DNA from: FCB group bacterium
GTDB lineage: Bacteria > Fidelibacterota > Marinisomatia > Marinisomatales > JAADGP01
Direction: 5' to 3'
Assembly (NCBI GenBank): GCA_013152315.1
Contig: JAADGP010000110.1
Coordinates: 1-44,029 of the forward strand
DNA length: 44,029 nucleotides
Part shown: positions 1-7,491 of the stretch, piece after piece
Layout of the letters: the number at the start of each line of letters is the position of its first letter
Position numbering within the stretch: the stretch's first letter is position 1
Notes under the pieces: generated by a model
What the model was told of the DNA's origin: nothing
Databases searched by the model: none
Seen by the model: the letters and a program-made list of their open reading frames with translations, nothing else
Program-made: the position numbers and the translations under genes

Positions 1-1368
1 ATAATGCTTCCCTACACACCCCTTCATCACCTGTTGCTGCGACATGGATTTGAGGCCTTGGTAATGACCAGCGCGAACTACAGCGAGGAACCCATTTGCA
101 TCGAAAACGAAGAAGCCTTTCAACGGTTACACCAAATCGCCGATTATTTCCTGGTACACAACCGGGATATTTACCTGCGCAGCGACGATTCGGTAGTCAT
201 TCATCTGGCAGGCAAACCAAGGCAAATCCGGCGCAGTCGGGGGTACGTGCCCCAACCGATATTCGTCCGTTCCGACGGCCCTCCCGTACTGGCGACAGGA
301 GGCGAATTAAAAAACACCGTGTGTCTGCTGAAAGGCAACCATGCGATCCTGAGCCAACATATCGGCGACCTGGAAAACCTGGAAGCATACAATTTCTTCC
401 GGCTGACCATCCACCATCTGGAGCGCATTTTCGACACCCGTCCGGAACTTATTGCGCATGATCTGCATCCCGGGTATTTATCGACCAAATGGGCGACAGA
501 TCAGAACGAAACACCGGTTTTGCCGGTCCAACACCACCATGCCCACCTGGCCGCCTGCCTGGCCGAAAATCATCATCCCGGCCCGGTGATTGGTCTCATT
601 ATGGACGGCACCGGCTACGGCATCGACGGGACGATCTGGGGCGGAGAAGTACTGATCGGCGGTTACGACGGGTTCAATCGCTTCGGTTATTTTGAACCGC
701 TGCCGTTGCCGGGTGGCGATGCCGCGATCAAAGCGCCCTGGCGGACGGCAGTCAGTTACCTGTACCGGACCTATGGCAAACACCTCCCGGACCTACCGTT
801 TCTCCGGGAACACGATAGCCTTCCGATAATCGAAATGCTTGAAAAAAACATCAATTCCCCCCTCACAAGCAGTTGCGGACGGCTCTTCGATGCGGTCGCC
901 GTTATCGCCGGCGGTCGGCCGACAATTCATTATGAAGCGCAGGCCGCCATTGAATTTATGCAACAGTGTGAGAGCCTTTCCCTCCGCCCTTTCGATTATA
1001 TCCTGGATCAAAAGCGGGATCATTGGGAAATTTCGATCCCGCCCCTTATCCGGTCCGTTGTCCGGGCCTGTGAAAACGGTGAATCAATTTGCAGAATCAG
1101 CGGTCGCTTTCACAAAACTTTGATTGAGATATTTACCGAAATCGCCACCTTAGCGCGACGCGAAACAGGCATACCGGATGTCGTATTAAGCGGCGGAGTC
1201 TTTCAAAACCAGGTGTTGTTTGCAAACCTGATACCGAAGTTGGAGCGGGAGGGATTCCGGGTCCTTGTCCATTCCCGGGTTCCCACCAATGATGGCGGCA
1301 TCGCGTTGGGGCAGGCCATGATCGGAAGGCAATATTTACTGGCCCGTGATAAACAAAATAATGATTAA
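1..1368 (+). CDS. hypF: Carbamoyltransferase HypF, C-terminal part (cut by window start)
   Basis: HypF makes the thiocarboxamide on the C-terminal cysteine of HypE that becomes the CN ligands of the [NiFe] hydrogenase active site. The window opens inside the gene in frame 1, so the acylphosphatase and zinc-finger N-terminal parts are missing. What remains begins in the YrdC-like domain (VMTSANYSEEP, then the RRSRGYVPQPI linker) and continues through the whole Kae1-like domain: the metal-binding HHHAH motif, DGTGYGIDGTIWGGE, and the late SGGVFQNQVL motif. About 455 residues are present of a usual ~750-780. It is followed 27 bp later by hypC, then hypD and hypE on the same strand, so it is the upstream member of a hyp maturation operon. 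The in-frame ATG at position 4 is internal and is not the real start. Identification is very secure. Confidence 0.96.
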   Translation: MMLPYTPLHHLLLRHGFEALVMTSANYSEEPICIENEEAFQRLHQIADYFLVHNRDIYLRSDDSVVIHLAGKPRQIRRSRGYVPQPIFVRSDGPPVLATGGELKNTVCLLKGNHAILSQHIGDLENLEAYNFFRLTIHHLERIFDTRPELIAHDLHPGYLSTKWATDQNETPVLPVQHHHAHLAACLAENHHPGPVIGLIMDGTGYGIDGTIWGGEVLIGGYDGFNRFGYFEPLPLPGGDAAIKAPWRTAVSYLYRTYGKHLPDLPFLREHDSLPIIEMLEKNINSPLTSSCGRLFDAVAVIAGGRPTIHYEAQAAIEFMQQCESLSLRPFDYILDQKRDHWEISIPPLIRSVVRACENGESICRISGRFHKTLIEIFTEIATLARRETGIPDVVLSGGVFQNQVLFANLIPKLEREGFRVLVHSRVPTNDGGIALGQAMIGRQYLLARDKQNND

Positions 1369-1395
1369 TTTAGAAAAGTAAACCAGGAGCTCTTT

Positions 1396-1680
1396 ATGTG
1401 TTTAGGCATTCCGGGGAAAGTCGTGAAAATTTTCGATGAAAACGGACTCAAAATGGGTCACGTGGACTATGGCGGCACAATGAACAAAGCCTGTCTCGAA
1501 TACGTCCCCGAAATCAAGGTGGGGCAATATACCGTCGTTCACGCCGGGTTCGGGATATCCATCATCGACGAAGAGGAAGCTCAGAAAACGTACGAAGTAT
1601 GGGAAGAATTTGTGGATGCCGCCGCCCGGGAAGGCGTCGATATTTACGGAAATCCCTTGAAAAAAGATGAATCGGAATAA
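1396..1680 (+). CDS. hypC: Hydrogenase assembly chaperone HypC/HupF
   Basis: A 94-residue protein starting with the family signature MCLGIPGKV, whose Cys2 (after Met removal the N-terminal cysteine) binds the Fe(CN)2CO fragment together with HypD and hands it to the large-subunit precursor. The body matches the small OB-like HypC fold, with the conserved VHAGFGISIIDEEEA stretch at residues ~50-64. Length is normal. An AGGAGC Shine-Dalgarno-like stretch lies about 8 bp before the ATG. It sits between hypF and hypD. A 144-bp spacer with a small hairpin separates it from hypD. Confidence 0.97.
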   Translation: MCLGIPGKVVKIFDENGLKMGHVDYGGTMNKACLEYVPEIKVGQYTVVHAGFGISIIDEEEAQKTYEVWEEFVDAAAREGVDIYGNPLKKDESE

Positions 1681-1765
1681 CGGGATGGAAAGAAAACAAC
1701 CAAAAACCGACAAATACCATTCACAAAAGCATGCTTCAATCAAATGTTCTGAAAAAATAATCCGG

Positions 1766-1792
1766 GACCGGCATCGAAACGCGTCCCCGGTC
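1766..1792 (+). other. Small hairpin between hypC and hypD
   Basis: The arms GACCGG (1766-1771) and CCGGTC (1787-1792) form a 6-bp GC-rich stem with a 15-base loop, followed by GCAATTTTAAAA. It could be a weak terminator or an mRNA-processing hairpin within the hyp operon. The stem is short and the T-run weak, so this is tentative. Confidence 0.3.
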
Positions 1793-1824
1793 GCAATTTT
1801 AAAACATAACTATCTTATTGCCGT

Positions 1825-2913
1825 ATGAAATACTTAGACGAATTCCGTGATCCGAAATTGGCAAAGAAAATCGTGGCCGCGATCCGCAACACGGTGACGC
1901 GTCCCTGGGTAATCATGGAAATTTGCGGTGGCCAGACGCACTCCATAATCAAAAACGGTATCGACCAGGTACTTCCGAAGGAAATCGAACTGGTTCACGG
2001 CCCCGGTTGCCCGGTTTGTGTCACTCCCTTGGAGATCATTGACAAAGCGATTGAAATCGCTTCCCGTCCCGAGGTCATCTTCACCAGCTTCGGCGATATG
2101 CTGCGGGTGCCCGGCAGTCGAAAAGACCTCTTTATGGTCAAATCCGAAGGGGGTGATGTCCGAACGGTTTATTCCCCTTTGGAAGCGGTTAAAATCGCCC
2201 GCGAGAACCCGGACCGGGAAGTTGTGTTTTTTGCCGTGGGGTTTGAAACAACGGCTCCCGGAAACGCCCTGGCCATTCACCAGGCCGCGCAGGAAGGATT
2301 GACAAATTTCAGTGAATTGGTCAGTCACGTATTGGTACCGCCGGCAATGGAGGCGCTGCTGTCCGCGCCCGACAATCGGGTCCAGGGTTACCTGGCGGCC
2401 GGTCACGTCTGCACCGTCATGGGTTGGGAGGAATACGAACCGATCGCGAAGAAATACAAAGTCCCGATCGTTCCCACCGGTTTTGAACCGGTGGACATCC
2501 TGGAAGGAATTCTGCTGGTCGTGAAACAACTGGAGGAGGGCCGGTATGAAGTGGAGAATCAGTATCTTCGTTCCGTGAAACGGGAAGGGAATCGTCCGGC
2601 GCAAAAACTAATTAAGGAAATCTTTGAGGTGACCAATCGCAAATGGCGCGGAATCGGGGAAATCCCTTCCAGCGGACTGAAGATCCGTGACAAATACGCA
2701 GATTACGATGCCGAACATAAATTCGATGTAGGCGACATTCAAACCAACGAAGCGGAAATCTGTATTAGCGGGATCATACTCCAGGGATTGAAAAAGCCGA
2801 AGGAATGTCCCGCCTTCGGGAAGGAGTGTTCCCCCAGCCATCCCCTGGGGGCCACCATGGTTTCCAGCGAGGGGGCCTGCGCCGCATATTTTAAATATCA
2901 ACGGTTACAATAG
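1825..2913 (+). CDS. hypD: Hydrogenase formation protein HypD
   Basis: HypD is a [4Fe-4S] scaffold protein that, with HypC, assembles the Fe(CN)2CO unit of [NiFe] hydrogenases in the cytoplasm. The 362-residue length is typical. Visible signatures are [15 protein letters not shown] near residue 31, the redox-active [10 protein letters not shown] motif near residue 67, and a cysteine-rich C-terminal part with [15 protein letters not shown] and [12 protein letters not shown] that supplies the Fe-S cluster ligands. The ATG at 1825 gives the family N-terminus (KYLDEFRDP). No strong Shine-Dalgarno precedes it. It is 5 bp upstream of hypE. Confidence 0.97.
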   Translation: MKYLDEFRDPKLAKKIVAAIRNTVTRPWVIMEICGGQTHSIIKNGIDQVLPKEIELVHGPGCPVCVTPLEIIDKAIEIASRPEVIFTSFGDMLRVPGSRKDLFMVKSEGGDVRTVYSPLEAVKIARENPDREVVFFAVGFETTAPGNALAIHQAAQEGLTNFSELVSHVLVPPAMEALLSAPDNRVQGYLAAGHVCTVMGWEEYEPIAKKYKVPIVPTGFEPVDILEGILLVVKQLEEGRYEVENQYLRSVKREGNRPAQKLIKEIFEVTNRKWRGIGEIPSSGLKIRDKYADYDAEHKFDVGDIQTNEAEICISGIILQGLKKPKECPAFGKECSPSHPLGATMVSSEGACAAYFKYQRLQ

Positions 2914-2918
2914 ATCCC

Positions 2919-3983
2919 ATGACGCGCCCTGAAATAAATTTCCCGGAATCACTGTCCTGTCCCGTGCCGATCATGCACCATGAAACCATCCAGTTGGCCC
3001 ACGGCGCCGGCGGCAAGCTGTCCGCCGAGCTGATCGAAAAAATATTTTTACCGCGTTTCGCGAACGAACAATTGAACAAACTTGAAGACCAGGCCATCCT
3101 GGACAATCCCGGGAAGCGACTGGCTTTTACCACCGACACTTTCGTTGTGGATCCAATCTTTTTTCCGGGTGGCGACATCGGCGAGTTAGCTATTAACGGT
3201 ACCGTCAATGATCTGGCCATGAGCGGAGCGGAGCCGCTCTATCTGAGTGTCGGGTTCATCCTGGAAGAAGGTTTGCCGATCGCCACGCTGCACCGGATTG
3301 CCGTAAGCATGGAACGGGCCGCCGGGAAAGCGGGAGTTGCGATTGTCACCGGAGACACGAAGGTGGTAAACAAAGGAAGCTGCGATAAACTGTTTATCAA
3401 TACCAGCGGCATCGGGGTGCTTCCGGATGACGTTCATATTTCCGCGGGGAATCTTCAAGTCGGCGATCGGATTATCCTTTCCGGAACAATTGCCGACCAT
3501 GGCATGGCCGTGCTCACCAGCCGGGAGGGGCTGTCTTTCCGGTCCCGGGTTTCCAGCGACACCGCCGCTCTGAATCAACTTGTTCGAAAAATGTTGGATA
3601 CAACGACGGATATCCACGCTCTGCGCGATCCCACCCGGGGCGGCGTGGCCACCACGCTGAACGAATTCGCGCGCCAATCCAAGGTGGGAATCCGGATCTA
3701 CGGGGATCGTATCCCGGTTCGTCCCGAAGTACAGGGAGCATGCGAGGTACTGGGGATCGATCCGCTCTACGTGGCAAACGAAGGAAAGCTGATCGCTGTT
3801 GTACCGGAAACACACGCCGCCGATGTCTTAACCGCCATGCATACCGATCCACTGGGTGAAAAGGCGGTGATCATCGGTGAAGTAGTCGGCGATCATCCCG
3901 GAACCGTGGCTATTAAAACCGGCCTGGGAGTAAGCCGCGTCCTGGATATGCCGGTGGGAGAACAATTACCACGGATATGCTGA
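2919..3983 (+). CDS. hypE: Carbamoyl-dehydratase HypE
   Basis: HypE carries the carbamoyl group received from HypF on its C-terminal cysteine and dehydrates it with ATP to the thiocyanate that gives the CN ligands. The protein ends in the diagnostic PRIC. The PurM/AIR-synthase-like fold shows in LAHGAGGKLS near residue 30, the TTDTFVVDP nucleotide-binding stretch, DTKVVNKG and LRDPTRGGVATTLNE. Length is 354 residues, normal for the family. Only 5 bp separate it from the hypD stop, so the two are probably translated together. The first ~20 residues are longer than in many homologues, and an in-frame ATG near MHHETIQLAHG is an alternative start. hypA and hypB are not in the window and may lie upstream of hypF or elsewhere. 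Confidence 0.96.
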   Translation: MTRPEINFPESLSCPVPIMHHETIQLAHGAGGKLSAELIEKIFLPRFANEQLNKLEDQAILDNPGKRLAFTTDTFVVDPIFFPGGDIGELAINGTVNDLAMSGAEPLYLSVGFILEEGLPIATLHRIAVSMERAAGKAGVAIVTGDTKVVNKGSCDKLFINTSGIGVLPDDVHISAGNLQVGDRIILSGTIADHGMAVLTSREGLSFRSRVSSDTAALNQLVRKMLDTTTDIHALRDPTRGGVATTLNEFARQSKVGIRIYGDRIPVRPEVQGACEVLGIDPLYVANEGKLIAVVPETHAADVLTAMHTDPLGEKAVIIGEVVGDHPGTVAIKTGLGVSRVLDMPVGEQLPRIC

Positions 3984-4253
3984 GACATTGGATAGGGACA
4001 GAAATGGTTCAAGAGCCAAGACTCGAATCCGGTGTGACGGATGGTTGAGTGGGAAATATACCTTTCGGTTCACAACAACCGGCGATTCGGGAACCGGCGC
4101 CCGATTTCCATCCTCCGACCGAAAAAATGGATCTGTGTATTTCAAACGGCCGCCTGGGGTCAAGCTATCACCAAAACGGAATCTTACTTGTGGTAACTGC
4201 CTGTTTTCATAAATAAATTCCATCCGCGCGATCATGATAATCGGAGTTAAACA

Positions 4254-5150
4254 ATGTTAAAATATACTTTCAAAACCGCCTTATTAGTTCTGCTTTCAGG
4301 ATTTCTTTTTATCAATAGTTGTTCATTGAAAAACCTGCCTTTTAACCTGGAGTGGTACAACAAATATTCCCAAAAAGCACCTAAGAAATTCATCAAGCCT
4401 ATCGGTTTGGAAACAATAAACAGTTTTGCTTTTAATAATGTCGCCATTATTGAGTTTACCGTCGAATTCCTGGTGGACATCCCCGACCTGGCAGCCAAAA
4501 ACCTGACCGATGAATTGTATAAAATTTTTGTTGAAACGTTGGAAAACAATACCGAATGGAGCATAATAGACGGTCGCCGAATTGCCAGGAGCCCCATTTA
4601 CAGGGCATTGGACAAAAAAGATAAATTGTATCAGTATGATGATTCAAGAACGGGTAATAAGGACAGGACTTTTGTCAGTAAAACCTTTAGCGCTTCACAC
4701 CTTGGAATTTTATTGGCTCCCGAACAAAAAAGAAGATCCTTGCGCAGTTCCGAGAATGAATGGTTCGAAGCCGGTGTATTAAACGACGTAAACGGCGACG
4801 CCGCTCTTAAAGCGCATACCGTTATCGATTATACCGTTAAAAAAGGCAAGGGTCGCTTAATCATTGCCAGCCGGAATAAAAAGCTTTCCCAGCCGACCGG
4901 GATCGAGATTGAAATCGGTTATTCAAAAACATCCGCTCCGGGTATCGGATTTCCGGAAAAAAACGGGGAAAAATTCATCTACAATTACAATAGCCGGTGT
5001 TCGTTCGAATTAAAACGCCCTCTGATTTCCTACAATACCATACGTTCGAATGAAGGTGTTTTTAACCTGGAAGATTTTGTCTTCCGCAGTCACGAGATGT
5101 TTACAATATACACCTCCATGTTGGCAACTGAAATCGCGGCGAAACTATGA
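4254..5150 (+). CDS. Putative lipoprotein of unknown function
   Basis: A 298-residue protein that I do not recognise. The N-terminus is a lipoprotein-type signal: positive start (MLKYTFK), hydrophobic core (LLVLLSGFLFI) and a lipobox-like INSC with Cys23. The mature part is soluble and mixed alpha/beta, with no membrane segment. Two features recall outer-membrane-anchored lipoproteins of the CsgG/curli-assembly style that carry an enzyme-like alpha/beta half (NNVAIIEFTVEF, then a helix and TEWSIIDGRRI), but no family can be assigned. A CGGAG Shine-Dalgarno sits 7 bp before the ATG. It follows hypE by 270 bp and precedes the VKOR-like gene on the same strand. Its base composition is more AT-rich than the hyp genes, which may mean a different history. 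Whether it belongs to the hydrogenase function is unknown. Confidence 0.7.
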   Translation: MLKYTFKTALLVLLSGFLFINSCSLKNLPFNLEWYNKYSQKAPKKFIKPIGLETINSFAFNNVAIIEFTVEFLVDIPDLAAKNLTDELYKIFVETLENNTEWSIIDGRRIARSPIYRALDKKDKLYQYDDSRTGNKDRTFVSKTFSASHLGILLAPEQKRRSLRSSENEWFEAGVLNDVNGDAALKAHTVIDYTVKKGKGRLIIASRNKKLSQPTGIEIEIGYSKTSAPGIGFPEKNGEKFIYNYNSRCSFELKRPLISYNTIRSNEGVFNLEDFVFRSHEMFTIYTSMLATEIAAKL

Positions 5151-5227
5151 ATTTTCCCCTTGTACCCCGGTCTGTTGTTAACCGGTGTGCCCACATGTAG
5201 ACTCGCCGGAACTACAGCATCGCGGCC

Positions 5228-5674
5228 ATGGCCAGCTCCTTATTCGTTATCTTACTGATTGTACCAGCCTTAATAGGATGGTGGAGTTCTCTCTATTTTT
5301 ATCTGGTTCACAAAGAGGTAATCTCTGCGGAAGTATCCTGGATGTTGAAGTTTCTGCGAATGACCGATTGCCGGTGTGATGAGATTGTTGATACGAAATT
5401 CGGGCGGACTTTCGGGAAATCGAACGCTTACTGGGGGCTTTGGTATTATTTAATACTGATTGCCCTGGTAGCGGGCTATCAACTATACGGAATACCAACA
5501 ATCGAATTCCTTTTTATTGTCGCCCTGCTGGTTTTCGCTTACAGCGTATATCTTGCCTGGGGATTGTACATATTAAAAGTTCTGTGTCGTCCCTGCTTAA
5601 CGGTTCACGTAATCAATTTGCTTATTTTTGTGGTTTTATTATTTAAAGTGTGGCCGTTACTATTTGTCGCTTAA
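5228..5674 (+). CDS. Vitamin K epoxide reductase (VKOR) family membrane thiol oxidoreductase
   Basis: A 148-residue, four-helix membrane protein. Bacterial VKORs re-oxidise periplasmic thioredoxin-fold proteins and pass electrons to quinone. The family pattern is visible: loop cysteines at 48 and 50, followed by DEIVDTKFGRTFGKSNAYWG, which matches the VKOR segment where CD is followed by S/T, a FG turn and a small-residue G-Y stretch, and the quinone-side active-site motif C120-R-P-C123 near the last helix. The two loop cysteines are spaced C-x-C, closer than the usual wider spacing. There is no thioredoxin fusion. The partner is probably the separate thioredoxin-like gene converging from the other strand, whose 3' end overlaps this one by 32 bp. 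The start at 5228 lacks a clear Shine-Dalgarno. An in-frame TAG at 5198 limits any extension. Confidence 0.8.
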   Translation: MASSLFVILLIVPALIGWWSSLYFYLVHKEVISAEVSWMLKFLRMTDCRCDEIVDTKFGRTFGKSNAYWGLWYYLILIALVAGYQLYGIPTIEFLFIVALLVFAYSVYLAWGLYILKVLCRPCLTVHVINLLIFVVLLFKVWPLLFVA

Positions 5675-6212
5675 CTGGTTGGGTTGACAAATTACCTAAA
5701 TGCGTTTTGAATAAACCGGCCAGTTTCTCGTCGTCACCGGTTCTGAATCCGGTATGAATCATTTTTATCAACCCTTCGGAAGATATATAGAAAACCGCCG
5801 GCAACGAATAAATGACATAATGAATTTTCGAAGTATTGTTAATATCCACCGCAATCGGTAAATCAATCTTCAGTGAATCTTTCCATTTTATGAAGTCTTC
5901 CTTCGAACCGTTTATCCCCAATAAGATTACATCGATTCCGGCATCCTTATATTTATTTTTCAATTCTTCCAAAAGCTGAGCCAACCGGCGACAAGCATTA
6001 CAGTGAGGGGAAACAAAACAAAGTAAAATAGGTTTGGGCGGTTTTTCCCATTCTCCCAGTCCAATCTTATCGCCTTCCAGCAATTCCGCGTAAAAACCCG
6101 GAGCCGGCCTGTCGATTTTCACCTTTTGTTTGGCATAATAAACGATGGAATTAATAAAGAAACCTGCCAAAATGGAAATGATCACCAGGACAATTATTCC
6201 CAGAGTACTCAT
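5643..6212 (-). CDS. Membrane-anchored thioredoxin-like (TlpA/ResA-type) protein
   Basis: A 189-residue protein with one N-terminal membrane helix (residues ~5-26) and an exported thioredoxin-fold domain. The active site is C71-N-A-C74 in VSPHCNACRRL, and the cis-proline loop is SLPAVFYIS. Family members transfer electrons to or from cysteines of exported or membrane redox proteins. Its ATG starts 1 base after the hyaD stop (TAA, C, ATG), so it is the last gene of the hydrogenase operon and probably translationally coupled. Its 3' end runs 32 bp into the convergent VKOR-like gene, the likely oxidase partner. Hydrogenase operons of other bacteria carry thioredoxin-fold helpers (HyaE/HoxO type), but this one is a membrane-anchored CXXC protein and not an obvious HyaE. 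Confidence 0.85.
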   Translation of the reverse strand: MSTLGIIVLVIISILAGFFINSIVYYAKQKVKIDRPAPGFYAELLEGDKIGLGEWEKPPKPILLCFVSPHCNACRRLAQLLEELKNKYKDAGIDVILLGINGSKEDFIKWKDSLKIDLPIAVDINNTSKIHYVIYSLPAVFYISSEGLIKMIHTGFRTGDDEKLAGLFKTHLGNLSTQPVKRQIVTATL

Positions 6213-6213
6213 G

Positions 6214-6681
6214 TTATGTCATTGACAGCCAATTCATTATTATTTTCCGGCCTTCCGCTACCGCTTGCGGCAACAGTTCCCGTGCGGCAGGACTTAATCC
6301 AATCCCCATTTTCAGATCCTGAGGAGGAATACCTATCAGCGCAATTTCATTGGGAAATCGGTCATGAAGTTTAGCCAGGGACAATAACTCGCTTAATCCG
6401 ATTTGGTGGGAAGACAATTTCCGATGAATGAATGCCGGTAATTCTTCGTTCCTGTACACATATACTTTGCATTCGTACTCGCGCGGTATCAAAGCGTCAA
6501 ACACCAGGAGACAGTCAGTGGATTCAACATAATCCAGTAAATAGATGCCCTGGGTTCCGCCGTCGATGATATCCACCCCTTTGGGAAAAGGATCCGACTT
6601 TTGGAGCTGTTTTACCGCTTCCACTCCAAAACCTTCGTCTCCGAACATGATATTTCCAAGGCCTAATACGTTTATTTTCAC
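6214..6681 (-). CDS. hyaD: Hydrogenase maturation protease (HyaD/HybD family)
   Basis: This endopeptidase removes the short C-terminal tail of the [NiFe] large subunit once nickel has been inserted. The 155-residue protein shows the family nickel-sensing residues: Glu16 in NIMFGDEGFGVEA, Asp62 in VFDALIP and His92 in SSHQIGLSELL, at nearly the same positions as in E. coli HybD. It follows the cytochrome gene by about 104 bp, a gap that holds a strong hairpin, and is immediately followed by the thioredoxin-like gene. The start ATG has only a weak ribosome site (CCTGTGAAA). Confidence 0.95.
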   Translation of the reverse strand: MKINVLGLGNIMFGDEGFGVEAVKQLQKSDPFPKGVDIIDGGTQGIYLLDYVESTDCLLVFDALIPREYECKVYVYRNEELPAFIHRKLSSHQIGLSELLSLAKLHDRFPNEIALIGIPPQDLKMGIGLSPAARELLPQAVAEGRKIIMNWLSMT

Positions 6682-6716
6682 AGGGTAAGTTCCAAATCGG
6701 GTGTTCTATGTTGATT

Positions 6717-6751
6717 GAGGAGGTGAAATCGATAATCGGTTCCACCTCCTC
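6717..6751 (-). other. Strong hairpin inside the hydrogenase operon (hyaC-hyaD spacer)
   Basis: The arms GAGGAGGTG (6717-6725) and CACCTCCTC (6743-6751) form a perfect 9-bp stem with a 17-base loop. On the - strand no T-run follows, so for the operon it looks like a 3'-end-stabilising or processing hairpin after hyaC. On the + strand it is followed within 8 bases by six Ts, so it could stop antisense transcription. Either role would separate hyaABC levels from hyaD and the thioredoxin-like gene. Confidence 0.5.
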
Positions 6752-6785
6752 GTTCGCGTTTTTTAGCTATTAAATTGGGTTATTC

Positions 6786-7478
6786 TTAGTCGGCGTATTC
6801 CGCGCACTCTTCCACGCGGTTTTTGTACCCGGTAATGATGGAAGAGGTTATGCTGGACCGGTTCACAATGTCATGTCGTACCACGGCATACAGATGCAAA
6901 ATCAGATACACCGGGAATACCCAGGCCACCAGATGATGCATGGTATGCATGGTAAGGCTGCTGCCGAACAGCAATACAACCCATCCGAACATGGTATCCA
7001 AAAACCCTCCGGGATTATTCTCGCCATACATGGCCAAACCGGTGAGGATCATAAACCAGGAACCCAGGAACACGAATAGGAAATGTGTCAGGGCCGCAAC
7101 CGGATTATGACCACAGTAATCGGGCTCTTCTTTTTTCAGGAAGAGGTAGCTGGCCAATTGTTCCTTAAACGGCTGTCCCCACCATGCCGGTAACCAGGGC
7201 TTAAACCCACCGAACCTTCCGTACCGATCGTTCCCGAACAAGGCCCAGTACAACCGAAACAGGAAATTGGCAATGAATATGAATGCCGTTCCGAAATGAA
7301 TGTACCTGACCCAGGCCATACGATGGTACCAAACCGCTTCACCAACAGGAGGACTGATAATCGGAAACGCCATGTAGATGCCGGTAACGAAGAGAACGGC
7401 AATGGACAGCGCGTTGATCCAGTGGTAGATCCGTACCGGAAGACGCCAGACATATTGTTCTTCAATTATTCTTGCCAT
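6786..7478 (-). CDS. hyaC: [NiFe] hydrogenase cytochrome b subunit (HyaC)
   Basis: A 230-residue di-heme membrane cytochrome that anchors the periplasmic hydrogenase and passes electrons from the small subunit to the quinone pool. Four hydrophobic helices are visible. Candidate heme-ligand histidines are in RIYHWINALSIAVLFVTGIY, RYIHFGTAFIFIANFLF, and the last helix (MHHLVAWVFPVYLILHLYAV). The family end motif VVRHDIVNRSS is present. It begins 13 bp after the hyaB stop, with a GGGGGT ribosome site before the ATG. The presence of this subunit identifies the enzyme as a membrane-bound respiratory uptake hydrogenase. Confidence 0.96.
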   Translation of the reverse strand: MARIIEEQYVWRLPVRIYHWINALSIAVLFVTGIYMAFPIISPPVGEAVWYHRMAWVRYIHFGTAFIFIANFLFRLYWALFGNDRYGRFGGFKPWLPAWWGQPFKEQLASYLFLKKEEPDYCGHNPVAALTHFLFVFLGSWFMILTGLAMYGENNPGGFLDTMFGWVVLLFGSSLTMHTMHHLVAWVFPVYLILHLYAVVRHDIVNRSSITSSIITGYKNRVEECAEYAD

Positions 7479-7491
7479 GGTCTACCCCCAA

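Noticed and set aside
1834-2604. 256-codon open frame antisense to hypD
   Set aside because: It is a shadow of the strongly conserved hypD reading frame; no homology-like motifs or start context.
3988-4212. 74-codon open frame after hypE
   Set aside because: TTG start, no ribosome site, odd composition and no family features; it covers a repeat-bearing spacer.
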